Below, piece by piece: positions 1 through 5,863 of a stretch of DNA of 22,842 bases (within the stretch, counting starts at the first letter, position 1; each line of letters starts with the position of its first letter). The position numbers were made by a program, and so were the translations under genes. This DNA is from a virus. The notes under the pieces are model-generated. The model was not told where the DNA came from. It worked only from the letters and a program-made list of their open reading frames with translations, and made no database searches. The stretch spans positions 1-22,842 of IMG/VR virus record IMGVR_UViG_3300027822_000038, one strand, 5' to 3'.

Positions 1-10
1 AAACCAAAAC

Positions 11-36
11 GCCCGTAATGCGGATATATAACGGGC
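11..36. other. Small inverted repeat before the holin-like gene
   Basis: GCCCGT at 11-16 is exactly complementary to ACGGGC at 31-36, with a 14-nt AT-rich loop. No T-run follows, so it is not a classical terminator. It may belong to the 3' end of an upstream transcript cut off by the window edge. Function unknown. Confidence 0.3.
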
Positions 37-61
37 AGTTCCGTATTAAACATTTTGCAGT

Positions 62-88
62 CCGGAGGGACTTAAGCTCTCCCTCCGG
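62..88 (+). promoter_or_regulatory. GC-rich hairpin in the leader of the holin-like gene
   Basis: CCGGAGGGA (62-70) pairs perfectly with TCCCTCCGG (80-88) around a 9-nt loop, giving a strong 9-bp stem. It lacks a downstream T-run. It lies 26 nt upstream of the start at 115, whose own Shine-Dalgarno (GGGAGGA, about 103-109) is outside the stem. The left arm itself resembles a Shine-Dalgarno. It may act in mRNA processing or stability, or be a relic terminator. The pairing is seen; the role is inference. Confidence 0.4.
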
Positions 89-114
89 GCATTTAGAAAT
101 CAAGGGAGGAAGGC

Positions 115-360
115 ATGAAAAAAATACCAAATTTCTTAGACGGTAAAAAAACTTACATATGTATCGGCCTTTTGCTTGTGCTCTTTGTCCTGGACTCTGG
201 AGGATTGATCCCCCCGGATTTTCAGAAATACAAGTCTGAGCTTTACGGTCTCCTATTCGCGGGAGCTGGTGTATCTCTCCGGCTTGGAATGAAAAGCGAT
301 ACAGAGAAAGTTAAAAAAGAGATTGAAGCAGTTAAAAAACAAAACGGAGGTAAGCAGTAA
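115..360 (+). CDS. Holin-like small membrane protein
   Basis: An 81-residue protein with a short N-terminus ending in the segment LDGKKTYI, a hydrophobic stretch at about residues 15-34, a second weaker one at about 44-57, and a lysine-rich helical tail (about 60-81). Small proteins beginning with a similar LDGKKTYI segment and ending in a charged tail are common in phages of Gram-negative bacteria and are often labelled putative holins; this is from memory of the family, not a search. The start has a good Shine-Dalgarno (GGGAGGA) about 6 nt upstream. The stop overlaps the next start (TAATG), suggesting translational coupling. Holin-like position and topology fit the endolysin encoded about 3 kb downstream, but a simple membrane protein of other function is not excluded. 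Confidence 0.6.
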   Translation: MKKIPNFLDGKKTYICIGLLLVLFVLDSGGLIPPDFQKYKSELYGLLFAGAGVSLRLGMKSDTEKVKKEIEAVKKQNGGKQ

Positions 361-839
361 TGATATTCAAATCAATTTTAGTGGCGTTGATATTTGCTCC
401 TTTGTTCTGGTTCGGTGGTTGTGCCGATAACCCAGATTCCGATATACGCAACGCTCAAACCGTAACAACAATTGCTGATATTGTTGTAAGTGAAGGGCTT
501 GAATTTTTGGAGAAAGAATCTCCGGATCTCGTCTCGGATGTTCAAAGCGGACTCCAGCTCGTTGTTTCCCAGATTGCGCTTTACAACGACGGCGTTGCTT
601 CTCCCGAAGATTTTCTGATAACGATTACTTCTATCCTTGAGGAGATAAACCGAATAGCAGACAGTGTTGACGACGATCTGGCAAAACGGATTTTAAAGAA
701 TGTTGCTAAATTAGACGGATTGATCGAGCTTTATATAGATCCGGTGGAACTTCCGGATCAGGTCCCTCTATACGCGAATGCACTTGGAGCCGGAATCTCT
801 CAAGGTCTAGCCGACTATATGTCAGGAGGTAATTTGTAA
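360..839 (+). CDS. Putative lipoprotein, unknown function
   Basis: A 159-residue protein whose N-terminus has a Lys at position 4, a hydrophobic core (about 5-19) and FGGC at about residues 18-21, which resembles a lipobox with Phe at -3. It is followed by Asp/Asn-rich sequence typical of mature lipoproteins. The remainder is acidic and predicted mostly helical by eye, without Cys or recognisable motifs. It starts at the TAATG overlap with the holin-like gene and ends in the same type of overlap with the next gene, with GGAGG sites in front of both, so the three genes form one translationally coupled unit. Possible roles are lysis accessory or envelope-associated exclusion factor. I do not recognise the family. 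Confidence 0.6.
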   Translation: MIFKSILVALIFAPLFWFGGCADNPDSDIRNAQTVTTIADIVVSEGLEFLEKESPDLVSDVQSGLQLVVSQIALYNDGVASPEDFLITITSILEEINRIADSVDDDLAKRILKNVAKLDGLIELYIDPVELPDQVPLYANALGAGISQGLADYMSGGNL

Positions 840-1246
840 TGATAAGTGGACCTCTTGTCATATTTTTTCTAAGCATGATCCCCTGGACTGAAATCTTAAG
901 ATTTGTATTCAAGGCCATTAAAAAACGTTACGGATCAGGATTTGCGGATTTTGCCCTTGAACTCATAGAGGACAGGGATAAGGAGATTGACGAAGGAATA
1001 ACAGACGGATTAGGAAAACTTGTAAAGAACGTGCGGATCCTGAAAACAGCTTCACAGTCCAGCCCAGGCATATCAACAACAATGGCAATAATTGTCAATG
1101 TAAGTGCCTATGCTGAATATGTGCATAGGAAAGATCCAGCAAAATATGATTGGTGGAACCGAGTTTCAGAACAAGTTTTCAGGACCAAAAAGAAAAAATG
1201 GACTGCAACAGATTATGCGAATCATTTAAAAAAAATAGGCATGTAA
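839..1246 (+). CDS. Hypothetical protein with N-terminal hydrophobic segment
   Basis: A 135-residue protein. Residues about 4-16 are hydrophobic and short for a membrane span, then the chain is charged (a Lys/Arg patch at about 25-31, an Asp/Glu-rich part at about 40-56) and ends basic, with four consecutive Lys. It begins at a TAATG overlap with the lipoprotein-like gene after AGGAGG at about 823-828 and is the last gene before an intrinsic terminator. Location suggests a lysis-module or envelope role with its two upstream partners. No family recognised. Confidence 0.55.
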   Translation: MISGPLVIFFLSMIPWTEILRFVFKAIKKRYGSGFADFALELIEDRDKEIDEGITDGLGKLVKNVRILKTASQSSPGISTTMAIIVNVSAYAEYVHRKDPAKYDWWNRVSEQVFRTKKKKWTATDYANHLKKIGM

Positions 1247-1256
1247 AAAAGTTGTT

Positions 1257-1304
1257 AAAGGGCCTCGGTCGGAACGAGCTTGGCCTTTTCTTTTTCTTTT
1301 GCAT
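1257..1304 (+). terminator. Probable Rho-independent terminator after the first three genes
   Basis: GGCC at 1261-1264 pairs with GGCC at 1282-1285. The stem extends outward by a G:U pair and A:T pairs (AAAG against TTTT) and inward by CTCG/CGAG with a small bulge. It is followed at once by TTTTCTTTTTCTTTT. It would end a transcript covering the holin-like unit, unless late antitermination overrides it. Confidence 0.6.
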
Positions 1305-1344
1305 GAGGGGCCTCTTCGGAGCTCAAACTCTTTTGAGGTCCCTC
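1305..1344 (+). other. 10-bp inverted repeat upstream of a spanin-like gene
   Basis: GAGGGGCCTC (1305-1314) pairs with GAGGTCCCTC (1335-1344) over 10 positions, one of them G:U, around a 20-nt loop. No T-run follows. It sits 24 nt before the start at 1369, directly after the terminator-like element. It may be an mRNA 5' structure left by processing, or an operator-like repeat. Confidence 0.4.
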
Positions 1345-1368
1345 TATGCAATAGGGAGATAAAACAAA

Positions 1369-1605
1369 ATGGATCCATTTAGCATAATTTTAAAAATTAT
1401 AGGAATGATATTCGGGCCGATAATTGGCAAGATCCCGTGGTTCAAAAAGAAATCTCAGGTTAAAGAGGCTCATGAGAAAGCGGACAAGGCGGAGGCGAAA
1501 CAAGCCGAGGCGGAGGAGGAGCTCGCAAACATGAAAAGGGAAGAGGCTATCGAGGACGATATGGAAAAGCCGGACGACGAGTTCTGGCAGGGAGGAAAAT
1601 TGTAA
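1369..1605 (+). CDS. Small membrane-anchored coiled-coil protein (inner-spanin-like candidate)
   Basis: A 78-residue protein. Residues 4-20 are strongly hydrophobic (Ile/Phe/Met/Gly), followed by Lys-rich sequence and a helical stretch at about 30-60 with repeated Ala/Lys/Glu heptad-like spacing, ending in an acidic tail. One N-terminal membrane anchor plus a periplasmic coiled coil is the architecture of inner-membrane spanins (Rz type), though this is short for that class. Start supported by GGGAG about 12 nt upstream. The stop overlaps the next gene (TAATG), whose product carries a lipobox-like segment, which strengthens a spanin-pair reading. No sequence family recognised; the role is inference. 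Confidence 0.5.
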   Translation: MDPFSIILKIIGMIFGPIIGKIPWFKKKSQVKEAHEKADKAEAKQAEAEEELANMKREEAIEDDMEKPDDEFWQGGKL

Positions 1606-2042
1606 TGTCAAACATCATAATATTAAGCTTGTTGTTTTTGTTTCTCTTCGTTTTATTTTTGTATGAAAGGAGCGAATGGAAAAAATTAGAAAAGCGATTA
1701 GGCCAAGTAAAAAGAAACGTAAATCGCGAGAGATTGAAGTCTGTAAAAATTCCAAGAGAACCACCCTTTTTTGCCACGATCCTTATAACGATATCAATTT
1801 TCAGTGCAGGATGTTTAGGGTTTCAAGCTCCTCCTCCGGAAGTGATAGAGCGTCATTGTGCGCTCGAGGATCTAAGAGAAACGCCGTATATTCCGACCGT
1901 TGAATGGATACACAAAGACGGCCTTCATTGTACGGACGATGCAAGTTATTACAATGCAAAACTTGGAAAGTCCCGTTGTGAAAACTTTGTCAAATACTGT
2001 GTTGAGGTATACCAGGGAGCTCAAGAGAGGTGCGAGGAATGA
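1605..2042 (+). CDS. Membrane protein with internal lipobox-like segment (spanin-like candidate)
   Basis: A 145-residue protein with two hydrophobic segments: residues 3-19 (almost pure Ile/Leu/Phe/Val) and residues 55-69, which ends in SAGC with Cys70 and is followed by a Pro triplet at 76-78. Between them lies a strongly basic linker. Residues 71-145 contain five more Cys. The second half looks like a lipoprotein: a basic start, a hydrophobic core, a lipobox-like end and Pro-rich mature sequence, as in outer spanins (Rz1). An in-frame TTG at 1734-1736 (codon 44) could start such a product of 102 residues, but it has no good Shine-Dalgarno. The ATG at 1605 has GGGAGG and overlaps the previous stop. 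Alternatives: a single bitopic membrane protein, or a fused spanin. Confidence 0.5.
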   Translation: MSNIIILSLLFLFLFVLFLYERSEWKKLEKRLGQVKRNVNRERLKSVKIPREPPFFATILITISIFSAGCLGFQAPPPEVIERHCALEDLRETPYIPTVEWIHKDGLHCTDDASYYNAKLGKSRCENFVKYCVEVYQGAQERCEE

Positions 2043-2374
2043 ATGTGTTTTGTTTTGAAACAGAATATTCGTCAATTATAGCTGGTTGCTGTAATCGAGA
2101 ATTTTTTGTAACGACTGCTTTTAGAAATGCTCGCTTAAAAGATAAGAATGGATTTTATTGTCCTTATTGCGGGAACTCGAGAGTATTCACAAACAAAACA
2201 GAAGAAGAAATATTAAGGGAGAAATTACAGGAAAAAGAGGAGCAATTAAAAAGAGCAATGACTTGTAGTCGAATTCACTACAGCGAGAGACGTAAGCTCG
2301 AGAAAGCTCTTTCCGCACAAAAAGGTGTAAGTACCAGGCTTAGAAAAAAACTAATCCCGGAGGTTAATAAATGA
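2039..2374 (+). CDS. Conserved phage-type CPYCG zinc-ribbon/coiled-coil protein
   Basis: About 111 residues from the ATG at 2039, chosen because ATGA overlaps the previous stop and GAGAGG lies about 8 nt upstream; a GTG at 2030 is an alternative. The N-terminal third has a CC pair and a CPYCG motif, suggesting a small zinc-binding ribbon. The rest is a charged helix rich in Glu/Lys/Arg, ending in a basic segment (VSTRLRKKL). Small proteins with a C-P-x-C-G motif followed by a long charged helix and a VTRLRKR-like end are recurrent in phage genomes. Their function is unknown to me. The stop overlaps the next start (ATGA). Confidence 0.6.
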   Translation: MNVFCFETEYSSIIAGCCNREFFVTTAFRNARLKDKNGFYCPYCGNSRVFTNKTEEEILREKLQEKEEQLKRAMTCSRIHYSERRKLEKALSAQKGVSTRLRKKLIPEVNK

Positions 2375-3009
2375 AATGTCCATCGTCTGAATTACCTCCG
2401 CGAATATCCAGACTTCCAGTAGATAGGAGGGGTTATCCGGTCCCCTGGTTCGTTGCTTGGATTGACGGAGATCCGGATTTTAGAGTTATAGGCGAGGGAA
2501 AGATAATTGATGCAATACGTTTTCAAAAGTGTTGGGTATGCGGTCAGAAATTAGGAGCTTATAAAGCTTTTGTTATAGGTCCTATGTGCTCGATTAATCG
2601 TATTAGTAGCGAGCCTCCAAGTCACAAAGACTGTGCTATTTATGCCAGTACGCATTGCCCGTTTTTAACTGAACCGAGAGAAAAGCGAAACGAAAAAGGC
2701 TTAGGAGAGTTAGAAGCTCAAGAGCCGGCGGGAGTTATGCTCAAACACAATCCCGGAGTTGCTTTAGTGTGGATTACTAAAAAGCACAGAAATCTCCGCT
2801 TTAAAAAGGGCATTCTTTTTGACGTAGGAAATCCCGTCGAGGTTCTTTGGTATTGCAAAGGACGCCCAGCTAAGCGCGTCGAGGTATTGGAATCAATAGA
2901 AAAAGGTTATCCGATTTTACAACAATCCGCCGAGAAAGATGGTCCTAAAGCACTTGAAGAATTAGTAAAGCGTCGGGCTATTGCGGAGAAACTTATTCCG
3001 GAGGTATAA
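2371..3009 (+). CDS. Conserved hypothetical Cys/His-rich protein
   Basis: A 212-residue protein. The segment at about 48-95 contains CWVCG, then GPMC, then HKDC and THC, a Cys/His spacing suited to binding zinc. The surrounding pattern (FxKCWVCGxxLG, FVIGPMC, EPPSHxxCAxYA, CPFL) resembles a conserved hypothetical family I associate with phages and prophages of Proteobacteria. The C-terminal half holds a mixed alpha/beta part with no recognised motif. It begins at an ATGA overlap with the previous gene behind CGGAGG. Possible nucleic-acid-binding accessory protein; no activity can be assigned. Confidence 0.6.
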   Translation: MKCPSSELPPRISRLPVDRRGYPVPWFVAWIDGDPDFRVIGEGKIIDAIRFQKCWVCGQKLGAYKAFVIGPMCSINRISSEPPSHKDCAIYASTHCPFLTEPREKRNEKGLGELEAQEPAGVMLKHNPGVALVWITKKHRNLRFKKGILFDVGNPVEVLWYCKGRPAKRVEVLESIEKGYPILQQSAEKDGPKALEELVKRRAIAEKLIPEV

Positions 3010-3015
3010 AAAATT

Positions 3016-3393
3016 ATGGGATTTAAAAATTGGTATAAAAAGGGAACTAAGACTTTCCATCATTTAACAACTCCCGAGGTGAGAATAGACAATTTTACTA
3101 TCGGCATAAACAGTTATTTAGAGGATCGGTATTTCAAAAATAAAGATTATGCCTTGATAGGGTTCGATCCTGAAACAAAAAATCTTTATATCAAACCTAC
3201 CGATAACGAGAAAGAAGGATTCAAACTTCAAAGCACATCCGGGAATTTTAGGAAAATATCTTGCAACAAATTCATTGCAAAGTACAGGCTAAACAACCCA
3301 ATAGAGAAATTCGTCGCATATCAAGAAATGGTCTTTAGTACCGAGGATTATCTAATCGTTCAAAAAGTACAAGAGTTTCCGCTTTTCATGTGA
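3016..3393 (+). CDS. Hypothetical protein
   Basis: A 125-residue soluble protein with alternating hydrophobic/charged residues suggesting beta strands, one Cys and no signal peptide. Start follows CGGAGG at about 2999-3004 after a 7-nt gap from the previous stop. Base use is more AT-rich than in the structural genes, and the GAGCTC, CTCGAG and GGATCC hexamers common elsewhere are absent. Not recognised. Confidence 0.5.
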   Translation: MGFKNWYKKGTKTFHHLTTPEVRIDNFTIGINSYLEDRYFKNKDYALIGFDPETKNLYIKPTDNEKEGFKLQSTSGNFRKISCNKFIAKYRLNNPIEKFVAYQEMVFSTEDYLIVQKVQEFPLFM

Positions 3394-3433
3394 GGTAAGT
3401 CTATGATAAATCAAGGAAGACAGGAGGGGTATT

Positions 3434-4039
3434 ATGACTGGCACATTCTTAGAAGCTTATGAGTATGCAAGAAAGTTCGAGGGTGGTTACAGCAATCATT
3501 CAAAAGATCCTGGAGGGGAAACTTGGAAAGGGATTGCTCGCAAAAAGCATCCTTCCTGGGAAGGCTGGCCCTCAATAGATAAGGCTAAGGCTGACGGCTA
3601 CAGGGGTAAAGGATTAGAACCGGTCTTGTCTGAAAATGTTTTTCTCCAGGATCAGGTACTAACATTTTACCGGCGAATGTTTTGGGAGCCTATTTGGGGA
3701 GATACGATCGCCGTTGCAAGTCAGAGAATGGCAAACGATATGTTTGATATGTCTATAAACCTCGGTATTGGAAGGGCAAGCGAATTTATGCAAAGGAGCT
3801 TGAATTTGCTAAACAGCAACGGCCAAAGTTGGGGAGAAATTGCCGTTGACGGAGATATAGGACCAGAAACAATGAAAGCCTTTCAGTCTTGCGTAAACGA
3901 TAAGCGCACCGGGGCGAGGCAATTATATAAGCAATTAAATCTATTTCAAGGCAGTTGGTATCAACATTTGATGGAGACTAACCCTAGCAGATTTGAGACA
4001 TTCATTGGCTGGTTTGCTCGGGTCGATTTTATTCAATGA
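3434..4039 (+). CDS. Endolysin: GH108-family N-acetylmuramidase with C-terminal peptidoglycan-binding domain
   Basis: A 201-residue protein. The N-terminus carries FEGGYSN...DPGGETWKGI (Glu16, then DPGG at 25-28), the signature of glycoside hydrolase family 108, whose Glu in the EGGY motif is catalytic. The C-terminal region from about residue 100 includes DMSINLG and VDGDIGPETMKAF, matching the peptidoglycan-binding domain usually paired with GH108. The enzyme cuts the glycan backbone of peptidoglycan at lysis. No signal sequence is seen, so export would depend on a holin, for which the gene at 115 is a candidate. Shine-Dalgarno AGGAGG lies about 9 nt upstream of the ATG. Length is normal for the family. 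Confidence 0.88.
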   Translation: MTGTFLEAYEYARKFEGGYSNHSKDPGGETWKGIARKKHPSWEGWPSIDKAKADGYRGKGLEPVLSENVFLQDQVLTFYRRMFWEPIWGDTIAVASQRMANDMFDMSINLGIGRASEFMQRSLNLLNSNGQSWGEIAVDGDIGPETMKAFQSCVNDKRTGARQLYKQLNLFQGSWYQHLMETNPSRFETFIGWFARVDFIQ

Positions 4040-4061
4040 GCAATAAGGATGGTGGCGAGTG

Positions 4062-4304
4062 ATGGAATTAATAGAAGAAAAAACTGTTAAAGCACGAAAA
4101 AATCATAGATGTGATGGAATAGAACAGATACTTGAATATGGCAATACAGAAAAAGAATTTGGAGAAAAGCACACCTGTAAAGGAATAATTAAAGGCAGTA
4201 ATTATTTTTATCAAAAAACTAGAGACGGTGGAGATATTTTAACTTGGAAGTCATGTATGCCATGTACCGAATTTATCAAAAAACATGATTTATATGCTGA
4301 ATAA
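4062..4304 (+). CDS. Small Cys/His protein, putative zinc-binding
   Basis: About 80 residues from the ATG at 4062 (a GTG at 4059 is immediately in front). It contains HRC near residue 15, HTC near 37 and C-x2-C near 65-68, plus a glycine-then-Tyr segment (IKGSNYFY). This resembles small phage proteins with an H-C...C...I-x2-G-x2-Y pattern whose function is unknown. It is AT-rich and uses GAA rather than GAG, unlike the structural genes, suggesting separate origin. The ribosome site is weak (AAGGAT about 11 nt upstream). Confidence 0.5.
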   Translation: MELIEEKTVKARKNHRCDGIEQILEYGNTEKEFGEKHTCKGIIKGSNYFYQKTRDGGDILTWKSCMPCTEFIKKHDLYAE

Positions 4305-4322
4305 AAAGGAGCATAGATAATT

Positions 4323-4343
4323 ATGGGTGAGAAGAAAATATAA
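4323..4343 (+). other. Six-codon ORF in frame with, and directly before, a 59-residue gene
   Basis: ATG GGT GAG AAG AAA ATA TAA reads MGEKKI-stop and is preceded by AAGGAG about 10 nt upstream, a better Shine-Dalgarno than the following gene has. The stop TAA abuts the ATG at 4344 in the same frame. It may be a coupling leader peptide, or the lost N-terminus of the next protein separated by a single sense-to-stop change. Confidence 0.35.
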
Positions 4344-4523
4344 ATGGAATATGCTTTGATAATATTAGTATTTTCTGGTGCCTGGGGCGGTGGTGCGGAA
4401 CTGGATAAATACACAATCCCCTCTTTGCCAAGCAAGGAAATATGTATTGAAATGAAAGACAAGTTTAACAAAGAATTGAGAGACTTGTCATTTGCCTATT
4501 GTATCCCACAAATTGAATACTGA
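4344..4523 (+). CDS. Small secreted-type protein, 59 residues
   Basis: ATG at 4344 to TGA at 4521-4523. Residues 1-18 look like a short signal or membrane segment (Tyr-Ala-Leu-Ile-Ile-Leu-Val-Phe then Gly-rich), followed by a region with two Cys (about residues 34 and 53) that could form a disulfide. Small phage proteins with a hydrophobic start and two Cys are common in lysis/accessory regions. The in-frame hexapeptide immediately upstream may provide translational coupling. Only a GAGAAG-like ribosome site is available for this ATG itself. Function unknown. Confidence 0.45.
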   Translation: MEYALIILVFSGAWGGGAELDKYTIPSLPSKEICIEMKDKFNKELRDLSFAYCIPQIEY

Positions 4524-4550
4524 ATCGCACCGCTATAAAAAAGACAGAGA

Positions 4551-4910
4551 ATGCAACTCAAAGACGAGCTCAAACTACGAATACATCTAAAGATCCGAGA
4601 ACGTTTTCCCCTGGAGGAACAAAAGAAGCTCGCAAAGAATTACTATTCTCTATTTCGCGACGAGCTTATTAATATGGCAATAGATACATTCGTCGATTAC
4701 TCAAACGGCGTTGATATGAAAACTGGTCTCAAGAAACGAAGTCCAGGCCCTAAGCCTGTATATAAAGACGACGACTTCCTCTCCAAGCTCAAAATGTTAA
4801 TTATTAAAGGAAAAACAATCGAAGAAATGAAAGAGGCTCTAAAAGTCTCACAGCCGACAATATCGAAGGCTAAGAAGTTTTTAAGAACTATGGATACAAA
4901 AGACGGTTGA
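4551..4910 (+). CDS. Helix-turn-helix protein, putative regulator
   Basis: A 119-residue protein. The N-terminal half is helical and charged. The C-terminal segment at about residues 76-112 reads as a helix-turn-helix: a first helix (FLSKLKMLII), GKTIEEMKEAL, and the recognition-type stretch VSQPTISKAKKFL. That layout is typical of sigma-region-4 or resolvase-like HTH domains. The context, just before the terminase block, is where late regulators or DNA-binding packaging accessories occur. The start has only a weak purine-rich site (AGACAGAGA). GAG/CTC codons return here, as in the structural genes. The DNA-binding call is by eye; regulator versus packaging factor cannot be decided. Confidence 0.55.
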   Translation: MQLKDELKLRIHLKIRERFPLEEQKKLAKNYYSLFRDELINMAIDTFVDYSNGVDMKTGLKKRSPGPKPVYKDDDFLSKLKMLIIKGKTIEEMKEALKVSQPTISKAKKFLRTMDTKDG

Positions 4911-4952
4911 GAGTGTATATAATATGATTATCAAACTTTCGGAGGATAATTT

Positions 4953-5165
4953 ATGGATATAAGCCAATTAAGAGACATAAGAATGCATCTCACTAACGAA
5001 ATTGGAAAGATTCAAAAGGATCGCGAAAACCTTTTACCGGCTAAAGAAGAGAATATGCCTCTTTTGCGATCTTCTCAAATTGAAGAACTATTATTTGTTA
5101 GTAGAGCGATACTCGCCGAGCTTACATATATGAACGATAAAGAAGGCGAGGTCAATAATGGCTGA
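4953..5165 (+). CDS. Small helical hypothetical protein
   Basis: A 70-residue protein, almost entirely charged and helical by appearance, with no Cys and no membrane segment. A strong Shine-Dalgarno (CGGAGGA) lies about 9 nt before the ATG, which supports it as a real gene. Not recognised. Confidence 0.5.
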   Translation: MDISQLRDIRMHLTNEIGKIQKDRENLLPAKEENMPLLRSSQIEELLFVSRAILAELTYMNDKEGEVNNG

Positions 5166-5218
5166 GGAAATAGTTGCAATAGGGGATTTAGAGCAACAGA
5201 ATCTATAGGCTTTAATTT

Positions 5219-5773
5219 ATGGAAAGCGATCCTAACTGGTTAAATGTCGCCTGGACATTCTTCCAAAACCTAAATGTACAACAGGGTCTAGTAATTGCCA
5301 ACTTTATTCTCGTGGGCGTCACTATAGTATTAGTTTTTATTACCCGGCGGTATGCGAATCACACTCAAAGAATGGCCGACATTATGCTTAAGGATTATCA
5401 ACTCCGGATTACACCCCAGTATGAAATAAATACACAATTAATCATAGAAGAATTGAAGTATATCGTTGCAGGTATAATAATTAGAAATGTCGGATTAACC
5501 CCCATTTTTATAAGAAATTTCACTGTTAAGGCTGTACCTATTGTAAGATTTGAGGTAAAAAAAGAAGTTTTATATCAAGTAAAAAGACAGATTAGAATAG
5601 ATCCGGGCGATGATGGGGATTACACCGAATTGACAGTCGGGGTTAGTGAAATAGTCGTAAACCCGCCTAAAGAAGGTGAAAAGTTCTTTGGTAAAGATTG
5701 TAATATAATCTTAACTTGTGAGATCTCTGGACCTACCCAGGATTTTAAACAGGAAAGAAGAGTTATTATTTAA
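5219..5773 (+). CDS. Membrane-anchored hypothetical protein
   Basis: A 184-residue protein with one clear membrane segment at about residues 21-41 (Leu/Val/Ile/Phe-rich), followed by basic residues and a helical linker. From about residue 62 onward the chain alternates hydrophobic and polar residues like a beta-sandwich, with a segment (IIRNVGLTPIFIRNF) similar to the asparagine-glycine strands of many bacterial membrane-anchored beta-domain proteins. The positive-inside rule puts the C-terminal domain in the cytoplasm. The ribosome site is weak. Base use is AT-rich and lacks the hexamers frequent elsewhere. No function assigned; an exclusion-type accessory gene is possible. Confidence 0.5.
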   Translation: MESDPNWLNVAWTFFQNLNVQQGLVIANFILVGVTIVLVFITRRYANHTQRMADIMLKDYQLRITPQYEINTQLIIEELKYIVAGIIIRNVGLTPIFIRNFTVKAVPIVRFEVKKEVLYQVKRQIRIDPGDDGDYTELTVGVSEIVVNPPKEGEKFFGKDCNIILTCEISGPTQDFKQERRVII

Positions 5774-5863
5774 ACTCTCGAGGACTAACCGCCTCTATTA
5801 AACACTCTCCCTCCCTTTTGCAGTTAATTTACTTCTCAAACCCTCCGGTATATCTTTGGAAAA

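Noticed and set aside
1150-1362. 70-codon + strand ORF spanning the terminator and hairpin
   Set aside because: It overlaps the end of the preceding gene in another frame and reads through terminator structure; no ribosome site or signal.
1676-1903. Embedded +1-frame ORF inside the lipobox-containing gene, as an Rz1-style nested gene
   Set aside because: The nested product has no signal peptide or lipobox and is Ser/Arg-rich; the lipobox is in the main frame instead.
3403-3462. 19-codon ORF running into the endolysin start
   Set aside because: The SD present belongs to the endolysin ATG; no other support.
4918-4923. TATAAT before the small gene at 4953
   Set aside because: Perfect -10-like hexamer but no recognisable -35 at 16-18 bp; AT-rich context makes a chance match likely.
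5158-5208. 16-codon ORF overlapping the end of the 70-residue gene
   Set aside because: Too short and with no supporting motif; cannot be told from chance.
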